Assembly (NCBI GenBank): GCA_900555985.1
Contig: USNF01000001.1
Location: forward strand, 124,001 to 188,000
Reading direction: 5' to 3'
DNA: 64,000 nt
Source: an uncultured Gemella sp.
GTDB taxonomy: Bacteria; Bacillota; Bacilli; Staphylococcales; Gemellaceae
This document shows, piece by piece, positions 20,447-30,200 of this stretch. The notes under the pieces were generated by a model that was not told the DNA's origin, ran no database searches, and saw nothing but the letters and a program-made list of their open reading frames with translations. Within the stretch, counting starts at the first letter, position 1; each line of letters opens with the position of its first letter. The position numbers were made by a program, and so were the translations under genes.

Positions 20447-20560
20447 TTATTTAAATTTACTAGACAAAAAATATACTGTCTCTTCATCAACTGTGTTAGA
20501 CTCAATCATTTGATTGAGTCTATCATAGTTGATTAGGACAGCCTTATTTAAGACTGTCAT
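20447..20560 (-). CDS. 37-residue ORF, remnant copy of fibre N-terminal module
   Basis: An ATG at 20560 opens a frame of 37 codons ending with TAA at 20447. It encodes MTVLNKAVLINYDRLNQM followed by IESNTVDEETVYFLSSKFK. Residues 1-33 closely match the start of the 116-residue protein at 18688-19038, after which the frame ends where the other protein continues. It may be a translated small attachment peptide, but more likely it is what remains of a duplicated fibre gene. The upstream AAAAAGA is only a weak ribosome binding site. Confidence 0.5.
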   Translation of the reverse strand: MTVLNKAVLINYDRLNQMIESNTVDEETVYFLSSKFK

Positions 20561-20589
20561 AAGTATAATCTTTTTATATTAATAAAATA

Positions 20590-22413
20590 TTATAGATGGC
20601 TTTCAGAATCTTCATGTGTAGGTTCTTCAGCAGCTTCAGCTACAGGAGTTGCTTCTGGATTAACTACTGGAGTTTCTGTGTGAGCTTCTTCTGTAGAAGG
20701 AACTGCTGGTTGTTCAACATGAGTTTCTTCACCTGTTGCTGGTACAACTGGTGCAGCTTCATGAGTTTCTCCATTAGTTACAGGAGTTTCTGTATGTGTT
20801 TCTTCAGTAGTAGAAGGTTGAGCTGGAGTAGTTTCATGAGATTCAACTGGAGCTGTTTCTTCATGATGTTCACCTTCTACAGGAGCTGTTTCATGTGTAC
20901 CTTCAGATGGTACTACAGGGGCTACTGGTTGAGTTTCTTCATGATGTTCTGGAGCTGGAGTTACTGTTTCATGATGTTCTTCAGCATGTGTTCCTTCTGC
21001 TGGAGTTTCTGTATGAGTGCCTTCGGCTGGTACAACAGGAGCTACAGGTTGTTCTGTATGAGTTTCGTCTTTAGGAGTTGCAGGATTTTCTTCATGTTTT
21101 TCGCCAGTAGAAGGTTTTTCTGTTTCACCATCACGAGCTTTTTCATAAATATCTTTCATGAAATCATCATCAATAGTTTCGTTATCTTCTTCTTCTTTTT
21201 TGTCTTCAGAAGGTTTTTCTTCTTTACCAGTTTCTGGTTTGGCAGGTTCATCTTCTTTTTTACCTGTCTTTTCACCAGGAGTTACAGGAGTTTCTGTATG
21301 AGTATTTTCGCCTGGAGTTACAGGAGTGTTTTCGTGTTTTTCACTTGGATTTTCTGTATTACCACCAGTAGAAGGTTCTACAGTTGTACCACCATTATCT
21401 ACTTTTGCTTTTTCTTGTGGCCAAATAGATGCTACATATAAACGAGTATATTCTTCACCATTAACCATAAAGGAAATTTTTTGTTCAATAGTAGATTGAG
21501 GAATATTAACTGTAATTGTATTTGCTGGTTCAATTTCTTTTAATTCATTTGTAGCCAAATTCAAGAAAGAAAGTTTCTTGATATTGCTTAAATCTTTAAT
21601 AGAAATTTTGAATTTTTGTTTTTGTTGTTTAGCTTTATCATAATAAACAACAATATTCGCTACAGTTTGACCTTTATCATCAACAGTAGTATCTGTTTTA
21701 TTGCCATTGTTCTCAGCAGGAACATATTTGTAATTATCGAGGTTTACAACTGTACCTTCGTCATTGTCATTAACAACAGGTTTAGTATTACCTTGATTTG
21801 TAGTTGTAGTAGTTTCTGGCATGTTGTTACCGCTTGGCAAGGTTGTATTATTATGGTCATCTACAACGCTAGTATTTTTTTCCTTTGGTTTGCTCATGTC
21901 AACAACTGTTGAAGTAGTATTATCAGGAACATCACCTTTATAATTAGGTTTTACAACTGCGTTATTATTTGTAGTGGAACCAGAATTAGTATCTCCTTGC
22001 TTCCCTTTCTTAATAATATCTTCCGATGCTAAGTTAGCAGCGTCAAGTAAATCTTTTAAATCTTTAGCTTGAGCTTTATCACTCGCACCCCAAAGTAAAC
22101 TAGATGCAAGTTCTTTAATATTAGCGATTGCTTTAAGACGTTCTTCTTGAGACATACCGCCATCACCATAAGCTGCTTGTACTTTTTTACAAACTGCTTT
22201 GGCAGTAGCTCTATTAGCGTCTTTATCAAGCATAGCTAAGTCAAACCAAGCCATCAAAATATTATATAACAATTGGGCATATTCAATTGTTCTATCATTT
22301 TGAGGCAAAGTATTTGCTTTTGCTTCAATAAGTTCAGTAAAAAATGCATCTAGGTTTTTTACTGTTGCATAAAACTTACGAAGCGGAGTTGTATACAACT
22401 CTAAATTTTGCAT
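20590..22413 (-). CDS. Appendage protein with His/Glu/Thr/Pro-rich low-complexity tail
   Basis: 607 residues. Residues about 1-140 are helical (LRKFYATVKNLDAFFTELIEAKANTL, GGMSQEERLKAIANIKELASSLLWGA) and probably attach to the virion. Residues about 140-345 include an Asn/Thr-rich linker and a beta unit (KYVPAENNG to FMVNGEEYTRLYVASIWP). From about 345 to the end the sequence is a long low-complexity region of ETHTETPVxPxE, HHEETxPV and VVPxEGTH units, very rich in His, Glu, Thr and Pro. Such regions are flexible, extended and acidic, and may form a wall-exploring whisker or bind metal through histidines. An AAAGGAG site precedes the ATG. No family is recognised. Confidence 0.55.
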   Translation of the reverse strand: MQNLELYTTPLRKFYATVKNLDAFFTELIEAKANTLPQNDRTIEYAQLLYNILMAWFDLAMLDKDANRATAKAVCKKVQAAYGDGGMSQEERLKAIANIKELASSLLWGASDKAQAKDLKDLLDAANLASEDIIKKGKQGDTNSGSTTNNNAVVKPNYKGDVPDNTTSTVVDMSKPKEKNTSVVDDHNNTTLPSGNNMPETTTTTNQGNTKPVVNDNDEGTVVNLDNYKYVPAENNGNKTDTTVDDKGQTVANIVVYYDKAKQQKQKFKISIKDLSNIKKLSFLNLATNELKEIEPANTITVNIPQSTIEQKISFMVNGEEYTRLYVASIWPQEKAKVDNGGTTVEPSTGGNTENPSEKHENTPVTPGENTHTETPVTPGEKTGKKEDEPAKPETGKEEKPSEDKKEEEDNETIDDDFMKDIYEKARDGETEKPSTGEKHEENPATPKDETHTEQPVAPVVPAEGTHTETPAEGTHAEEHHETVTPAPEHHEETQPVAPVVPSEGTHETAPVEGEHHEETAPVESHETTPAQPSTTEETHTETPVTNGETHEAAPVVPATGEETHVEQPAVPSTEEAHTETPVVNPEATPVAEAAEEPTHEDSESHL

Positions 22414-22460
22414 ATGCTATGCTCCTTTTAATAAAAGATAAACAACAAAAAAATAATTGT

Positions 22461-22476
22461 TCTATTACAATATTAC
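22461..22476 (-). promoter_or_regulatory. Candidate phage promoter motif (variant)
   Basis: On the minus strand GTAATATTGTAATAGA sits 48-63 bases upstream of the 607-residue gene, within an otherwise empty 100-base gap. It shares the GTAATAT core with the sites at 3130, 33094 and 41305. Promoter function is inferred. Confidence 0.35.
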
Positions 22477-22513
22477 TTTATACTTTAAATGTATTTTATG
22501 AAAATCAAAAATA

Positions 22514-23821
22514 TTATTGTCCTTGAACTTCTCTAAGAGCGTCAATAAAACCTTTTGCATATGCTCCGCCTTCATCATCGCTATCAATAAAATAACCACC
22601 AGCTTTCATCAATTCATAATATTTTTGAGGGTCATTATTTTGCGATGCATTAACTAATTCTTGACCATATTGTTCATAAACAATTGTATGATTTGTAAAT
22701 GCTTCTGCACATTGTTGTGCATTTGTATAAAAACCAAAACCAGTTGATGTCATACCAGAGCCAGCGTCCCAACGAACATTACCGTAGTTATAGTTACCAT
22801 TAGGGTCATTTTCTTTACCAGACTCATGAATAAATTGGGCAAGAATAAAATCTAATGAAATACCAGATAGTTTAGCAGTAGCTTTAGCTGCATCCATCAA
22901 TTGGTCACCAACTTGAATATTGCCAATTGATACTTGACGAGTAGATGCAGTAATAGGTCCATGACCACTACTACCACCTATACCAGAACCACCATCTTTA
23001 TCAGCTCCATAACGACCATATTTAGCATCGTCACGTTTAAGACCTTCTTTCCCAATACGAGAAGCTTTATCTTCAATTTTAGCATTAACTTGATAGCCTT
23101 TTTTAGATAAAGCAAGAATATCTTCTTTTACTTGTAATGGGTCATCAATTTTTAGTGCAGAATTAATATCAGGTACATTTAATTTTGGTCCAAATGGAGC
23201 AATGCGTGCTGGACGTCTAATCATCATATAACGTCCTAATTGTCTATCCCAAGCACGAACTAATACATAGCCTGCCATAGTAAAATTACCTACAGTAGCA
23301 AATTGATTATCTTGCAATGGTACAGTTTTAAATCCTGTAAATTCATATAAATTAGGATTTAATTTATGATTATTAATAACCATTTCATCTGTGAAAAATT
23401 TAACTCGGTTAGAAGTCGTTACTGTTTCTAATCCTATTGTATCTACTGTACCAGATGGATTCATTTTAATTTGAGCTTGTTTACCAGCTGCTAAAGAGAT
23501 TTGGCCGTTTTCACGGAGAGCCATAGAAGAACCATATTCTTCATTTACAAAACCTTTTTCTGTTGTTCTACCAATATATTTAGACTTGTCTTTAATTTCA
23601 TCTAATTTAGTATTAAACCCCTGTGGTTCATCAGCTTCTAATGTGACGTCAATAATAGATTTTGTATTATCAGAAACAGCGTCACCAACAGTTTGTGGCA
23701 TTGTTTCTTTAGGTTGTTCTTGATTAGGAATTGTTTGCTCTTCTTTTTTAGCTTCTATTTTTTTATCTGGATTATTTATTTTTTTATTTTTGTCATCAAC
23801 AGGTTTATCTTTAAATCCCAT
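22514..23821 (-). CDS. Tail-associated lysozyme (GH73-type glucosaminidase)
   Basis: 435 residues from the ATG at 23821, chosen because AAGGAG lies directly upstream; a longer frame from 23863 would overlap the spike gene. The N-terminal 45 residues are a charged Lys/Asp linker. The middle part (about 70-250) is beta-rich and may join the spike. Residues about 310-435 fit the glucosaminidase/FlgJ fold: SLDFILAQFIHESG with E333 as the likely catalytic acid, NYNYGNVRW, a segment FGFYTNAQQCAEAF and a final GGAYAKGFIDALREV. It would cut the glycan strand of peptidoglycan during penetration. It directly follows the spike gene. Confidence 0.75.
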   Translation of the reverse strand: MGFKDKPVDDKNKKINNPDKKIEAKKEEQTIPNQEQPKETMPQTVGDAVSDNTKSIIDVTLEADEPQGFNTKLDEIKDKSKYIGRTTEKGFVNEEYGSSMALRENGQISLAAGKQAQIKMNPSGTVDTIGLETVTTSNRVKFFTDEMVINNHKLNPNLYEFTGFKTVPLQDNQFATVGNFTMAGYVLVRAWDRQLGRYMMIRRPARIAPFGPKLNVPDINSALKIDDPLQVKEDILALSKKGYQVNAKIEDKASRIGKEGLKRDDAKYGRYGADKDGGSGIGGSSGHGPITASTRQVSIGNIQVGDQLMDAAKATAKLSGISLDFILAQFIHESGKENDPNGNYNYGNVRWDAGSGMTSTGFGFYTNAQQCAEAFTNHTIVYEQYGQELVNASQNNDPQKYYELMKAGGYFIDSDDEGGAYAKGFIDALREVQGQ

Positions 23822-23832
23822 TAAAATCTCCT

Positions 23833-24207
23833 TTACATGATAGAGCCACCAGCTGGTCTGCATCCCTCTTTATCGGAATATATATCTTGTTTGATTTCCA
23901 TATTAGAACGAACATCCATATTGTAGTTACCAATATGTCGTGCAATAACTACACAAGTATTTTGTGATTCTTCGATTAATACTTTATCTTTAACAGATGG
24001 AAACCAATCTGTACCAGAGCCATATAATCTGACAACTACGTTTTCTTTATTTGTTTTATTTCCTTTACGGTCTAAATATATAATATCGACCATATTATTT
24101 TCTTCATGTGTATTAGTTACTTCTGCCACTAATGTAACTTTTTCATAGTTATTTTTAATGAGTGGATTTACTATATTTTGATTAATTGTATGTTTTATAC
24201 TAGGCAT
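23833..24207 (-). CDS. Baseplate spike protein (gpV/gp5 OB-fold type)
   Basis: 124 residues from the ATG at 24207, which has AAGGAAAT upstream; a longer frame starting at 24243 begins inside a terminator hairpin and is rejected. Residues about 25-95 (VTLVAEVTNTHEENNMVDIIYLD...VVVRLYGSGTDWFPSVKDKVLIEES...VVIARH) have the layout of the OB-fold collar domain of contractile-tail spikes. The short C-terminus ends in RPAGGSIM, a possible stub for the spike tip. The adjacent lysozyme gene supplies the enzymatic part that is fused in gp5 of T4. Confidence 0.65.
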   Translation of the reverse strand: MPSIKHTINQNIVNPLIKNNYEKVTLVAEVTNTHEENNMVDIIYLDRKGNKTNKENVVVRLYGSGTDWFPSVKDKVLIEESQNTCVVIARHIGNYNMDVRSNMEIKQDIYSDKEGCRPAGGSIM

Positions 24208-24230
24208 ATATTTCCTTTTTATATGTAAAT

Positions 24231-24259
24231 AAAGAGTAGACAAAAGATATCTACTCTTT
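24231..24259 (-). terminator. Probable terminator hairpin
   Basis: AAAGAGTAGA pairs with TCTACTCTTT around a 9-base loop between the giant hub gene and the spike gene. The trailing U-tract is weak (TTTATTTA), so partial termination is likely. Confidence 0.6.
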
Positions 24260-24270
24260 ATTATATCATA

Positions 24271-27200
24271 TTATTTTAATAGTTTTAATAAAGATTCTTC
24301 GATATCTTGATGAAGACCTAGGCCAGATGTGCCATCCATATCTTCCATATCAAATGTTAATTTTTTAATTTCTGATGGACGTTCTTCTTTTGTTTGTTCA
24401 CCAATTCTATCTTTATTAGTTTTATTTTCTGCTTCAGGATTTGTTTTAATTATATCACCACTGTCATCCCATGCTTTTGGTTGTACAATTAATGGGAATC
24501 GACAAGATATAACTGTTTTATTATTTCCTAAATCTTTTGAGTCAAAGATAACTGGATTTAAAGACGCATTGTCTTTTGCATCCAATTCAATTTCCTCATG
24601 GAATTCTTTAATAGCTTTCGCAAGTGCAGGGGCTGCTTTATCTACACCATGAAGAATAAATGTATAGCCTGCACCAGCTACTGATTTATCATCAGCAATA
24701 CGTAATGCAGATTCGAGAGCAATAAATGAAGTTTTTGTTTCTTCGTAATTTTCATATGGGTCAGAAGCATTAGCTGCTGGCATATTATTTTTTGCTCTTC
24801 GAATTAATTCAAATAATATATTTAAAGCTTCTGGATTTAACATAGGAATATCTAAAATGTTTTTTCCATCTTGTCTTGTTTCTACGATTTGTTTGATATA
24901 AGCATCTTGTCCATCGAAACGAACATTTGATGTTTTAACATTTTTACCTTGATTAAGTCCAGGAGTTTCGTGAATGATTTTAAAGAAACCTTCTTTAATG
25001 TATGGAGCTAAACGAACATCTTTAGAGATTAATCGATTACGTTTTAATTTATTACTAGCTAACCAATTTTGGTCAGTGTCCATATTGAAATAATCATAAG
25101 ATGCTTTAATGGATTCTGGGTCATCATAATCAGCCCGTTGATTAATTTGCATTTGGCGATAATCTGTTTTAGATAATGTTTTTTGTTCATTAGTACCATC
25201 ATTAGAAGCCATAATAGACTTTACTTTATTAGCAAAACGATTACCAGATTTATATTTATCATATTCATCTGTTGTTTTATTTGCATTATTTACAGCATCT
25301 TCAGTATCTTTATTTGAATTAGATTCATATTTATCTGCTGTTTCTTGCAATTCTTCTGGAATTAAGAAGTATTTTAATCCACGAGCAATGCCGAATCCAC
25401 TATCAACTTCACCACTACCAAATACAGTATTAATAGCACTTTCAAGAAGACCTTGTTGATTAGCAGTTCTTGAACCATACACTAAACCTTTTTGACCATT
25501 AACCCCAGCTGTCCAAGGAATACCGTATCTTTGTAATGGATACATTTTTACGACTTGTAAATTTTTAGCAAATCTATTAAAACGTATCATGGCAAATTCA
25601 GCTACCATTAATATTTCACCAGCAAATGGAATTAATTTAGAACCTACTTTTAGTAAACCTTTGCCAGCTGTTTTAAATATGGAACTAGCTACCTTTTTAG
25701 ATATTTTAGTTTTTAATTTAAAATTAAGATTTTTAACACTCTTGATTTTACCAATTACTTTAGCTTTTTTAGCTGATGCAGAATCTTTACCTAGCTGAAC
25801 AATATCATCTTTAGCTTGTCGTAATTTATCACCAAATGTCTTCTCTTGCATTTTGTTAGATGTCCAATATTCTTTAGTTTGTGTTCTAACTGCTTTAAAA
25901 GAATCTTTTAAAACACATACACTATGAGTAGCAGCTACTGCAAATACAGCCATATTGGATAAATCACGGAATATAGAATGAGTTGCATTTTCGAATTCAT
26001 CATCTACAGTAACAATACATTCAGGAGAAATAGCAGTAGTAAAACCTTCACTACTAATCATGTGAGATACTTCTTTTACGATAGCTTGTCCACGAATACC
26101 ATTGACTTCATCATATACGTAAATTCTATCTAGTGGATTTACAGATGGGTCACCCACAACAATCATATCGCCTGCATACATTCTAGCAACGGCTTGTCGT
26201 AAACCAGATGCTGTCATTTTCCAAGCGATATTTTGATTATTATTAACCATGCCTTTATCATCTTGTGCACCAAAGATATCAAACATACTTAAAAAATCTT
26301 CTACGTATTCATTATTAAATAATGAGTTAGTGATAGTTCCAAGATATGGGATACCTTTTGTAATTAAACCAGTATCGTATGTCATCGTTCTTTGAGCATC
26401 TGGATAAATATCGATGTCTGCATATAATGGTCCAATTTTTTCTTGGCTAACAGAATTAAAAGAACCACTGTTTTGATATAAACCAACAGCAACAGTATGC
26501 ATATCTTTAACAGATGTTACCCAACCATTTTGAATAATATCTTGGTAAGAATTATAAATATGGAATTGTTGGAATGGTTTTCTTTTTTCTACGATAGTAT
26601 TTGTGTTTTTATCCCTAGCGTAATCATACGCATAATAGTATCTATTCATACCCATAAATACTGTTTGACGTAAACCAAAGTTTCTAATACCAGCTAGTGC
26701 ATCAGGATTTAATGATTTAGCGATATGAATTACATCCCAAGGAGAACGACCAAATACATCGAATGAGATTTGAATTTGTTGACCATCGGCTACAATTTCT
26801 CCATCATCGACTTTATTGGGAGCTGTTACAGAGAAAATGTTTTGACATGGCTCACCAGATTTAAAGATATCTGTAAAATCAGGATTACCGAAATTAGTAA
26901 TACCAAATGCATTTCTATCTATATAATCAGATACGATAGGAATATGAGAACCAAGTCGTTTTAAAAATCCACCGCGCTGTGTAAATAACCCACGAACAAT
27001 ATTAATAGGAGAGTCTGTATTGGCAAAAGCACCGACTAAATCATCTTGTCTTGGTAGATGATAAGCTTCCATATCTTCTAAAATAGGATTAATTAATTCT
27101 TGTCCATATCCAGAACACTGTAATATAACTTTATCTTCAGCAGATACTTCTGCGATGACGCCATTAAATACAGTTGGCATTAAATTAGGATTGGCTCCAT

Positions 27201-30200
27201 AACCAAGTTTAATTGTTAATTTCGTACCTGGTACTAACCGCAAGGCAGGTTTTACATCTTTAATTTTACGTTCTCGTTCTTCTATTTTTTCCTGTTCGTT
27301 AGGAATAACAATAGGAGTTACGATATCTGCAAATGCATCCATCAATGTAAGATTTGATGTATCTGGATAAATAGAGTCATCGCCAGTTAATAAGAATGAG
27401 CCATAAAAATTGCTCATTTCAATTTCTGCCACATCTACTGGATTATCTTTAGAACGAGTAACGGCAATAGAACCTAATGCATTATTATTATAATAATTAT
27501 CGTGTAAATGCCATTTACCAACATCACGTCCTTCATCAATAAGCATCATATAGAATGTAGGGAATGCTCTTAACATTCGACCTCTAGCATCATATACAAT
27601 CATATCGTGACAAGCATGCGATGCATATGTCGTTACATTTTCAGCTGCTTCTATATATTTTTTTTCATATATAGTGTTAATCATTTTATTAACGACTTTA
27701 TCTTGTGATACGCCAGATGTATTAATATCTTTAATTCTTCCTAGACCAGCCAATGCCATAATTGTTTTTCTAAATACCATAGCACTTGTTTCGTTAGGGT
27801 TAATTGTTTTGCCTGGAATAACGCAACCCTTTTGATAAGAAGATAATGCATTATATTCTTTAGCTTTAATACGGCTTAATAATTTAGAATCGCCATCACA
27901 AGCTGTTAATAGATTAGCTACAAATATTTTACCACTATCGATTTGATATTCATTCTTTTTAAAGAATTCAATATTTTTAAGAAGTTGTTCATCTACATTA
28001 CTAGAGACACCAGATTTTTTATATTGGTTTTGAATATCGAGTTCTGTAACAGATGTTTTTCTTAATACATCAGAATTAATAGATGGATATACATATTCTT
28101 GTGTTAATCTTGCTAACCAATAAAATACTAACCGTAAATAAGCAATTGTTGCGAATTTAGTATTGACGATACAATTTAATTTATAGTCAGGTACTGCATT
28201 TTTATTGGCTCTATAATATGGGTCAAGTACGAACATAGCACTGTTAATTTTTTCTTTATTATTATCAGTAGCTACATTATTATTTTCTTCGCCAGTGATA
28301 TTATTAATCGCATCTTGTGAATACATTTTAAATCTAAATGTACCGAACTCTAATCCTTGTTCTACAGCTTCACCAACTGTGTATGCATATCTTCTTTCAG
28401 AGGCATCTTGTGTTAATCCATTGATGACAGCAATGAAAGTAGAATTAGGTTTCCAATCTGTTGCTTTTTGTTTACTAGAATATTCTTTATCAGCTGTTGC
28501 ATTACAAGCAGCGGCATAAATAATATCGCTTACTACAGATAAGAAATTATCATTTATATTAATATATAAGGCATTACATAGAGCTTTTACAGCATCAAAT
28601 TCGAACCAATATTTTACATAACTATAAATAGTACTTTTATCATTAACTCTTGCGATATCAAAGAAATCTTTCCCTTTTTCTAAGAATACAGTATCTTTTG
28701 TGATATCTAATATTTTATCAGAGTCTTTTAATGTAATCGGAGTTTGTTCAAGATAATATAAGAAGTCATTAGCGGCTGAAGTAGATTTTTCAATTTGTTC
28801 ACTAACCCATTCACCTTCTGTAATTTTTTTACCTTCTTTTGCTATTTCTGCTTGTACATGAGCAGATGTAGTAGCGTCTTTATTATCTTTATTTTCTACG
28901 CTTTCTTTTTTAGCATTTTTTGGATTACCGAAAATATCTTTACCTTGTTTGATATCAGTAGATTTTTGTATTTCTAATTTATTACTTTCTGTATTATGTT
29001 TTTCTAAAGAATTATTAGTATCTGGTTCTGGTGGTTTTTTATATTTATCGGTTGCAGATAACAAGGCTATAGCTTGTTCTTCTGTATATTTATTTTTAAT
29101 TAAAAAATCTATATCATTTTGTTTAAAGAACTTACCATTAGGAGCTTGTATTTTAGAATCAGGGCCGTTATCTGTTAATGCTTCATCAGCTTTTTTGCGA
29201 GCGATATTAGATTTTAATTCTTTATCGTATTTTCGTTCTAAGAAAATAGTTTTAATATCTTTACATACTTCCCATGCATCAAGATTAGTTTCTTGACCTT
29301 TTTGATGAGCCGCTTGTTTTAGATTTTCATTAAGTTTTTTTAATGCTATTTTTTTAGATGCTTCTTTAGCATCATTCATTTGAGATTGCTGTTCTTTAGC
29401 AATGTCATTCATATTTTGAATCGATGTGCCTAAACCATCTTTAGCAATTAAATCAAATTGAGCACCAGACTCATCAGTAATTGTTTGGTCACCATTTAAT
29501 AGTCCATCTGGTTTAATTAATTTCAAAACAGATTCTCTTAATACTTGAGAAGTTAATGGGGCTAAGTATACAAAATAAAAATCAGGGTCTACATAAATTC
29601 TATCGTCTTGGAATAAATAACGAGTAAATTTAAAACCTAGTTTTTCTAATTCAGAAACTTTAGGTAACTCTAAATCTGGATATACTTCTACTTGTCCAAT
29701 CACTTGTTTTAGCATTTCGAAGTTAGCTAAATTAGTATCTTTATATTCATCTTGGAACCAAGAACGCTCTTTCCATCCAGAGTTAATACCTTCGATAGCA
29801 GACATTGCTTCACGTTGACGTAATGTTCTATCTACAGAAATCATAGAGATATTAATTTCATACCATCCTGGGGAGCCTTTAATTGTATCTACTTCGATAG
29901 AATGTGGCAGTACATCATTAATATCAATTAATTTTGTAATTTCTGATTCTATCTTTAATGGATAGCATGGAAGAATCATTCTATATTTTTTTTCATATAA
30001 ATTAATAGTTCTTGATAATCGAGATAAATAAGAAGCTGTTTCTTTATTATTTGTTACCATTTTTACATTAAACATGGTACTTGTGCCACCCATGTATTGA
30101 CTAGATAATCCAGACCCATTTAATGTGTTAACGGTAGCGAAATTATTACTAAAAATAGTTTGATAATCTGTAACAATTAAATCTGGCAAATTTACTTCTA

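Noticed and set aside
20596..21441. A long plus-strand ORF (281 codons) rich in Cys, Ser, Phe and Trp
   Set aside because: It is the antisense shadow of the low-complexity His/Glu/Thr-coding region of the minus-strand appendage gene and has no ribosome binding site or sensible composition.
23822..23863. Longer start for the lysozyme gene at 23863
   Set aside because: It would overlap the spike gene, whereas AAGGAG lies directly before the ATG at 23821.
24208..24243. Longer start for the spike gene at 24243
   Set aside because: It begins inside the terminator hairpin; a good ribosome binding site precedes the ATG at 24207.
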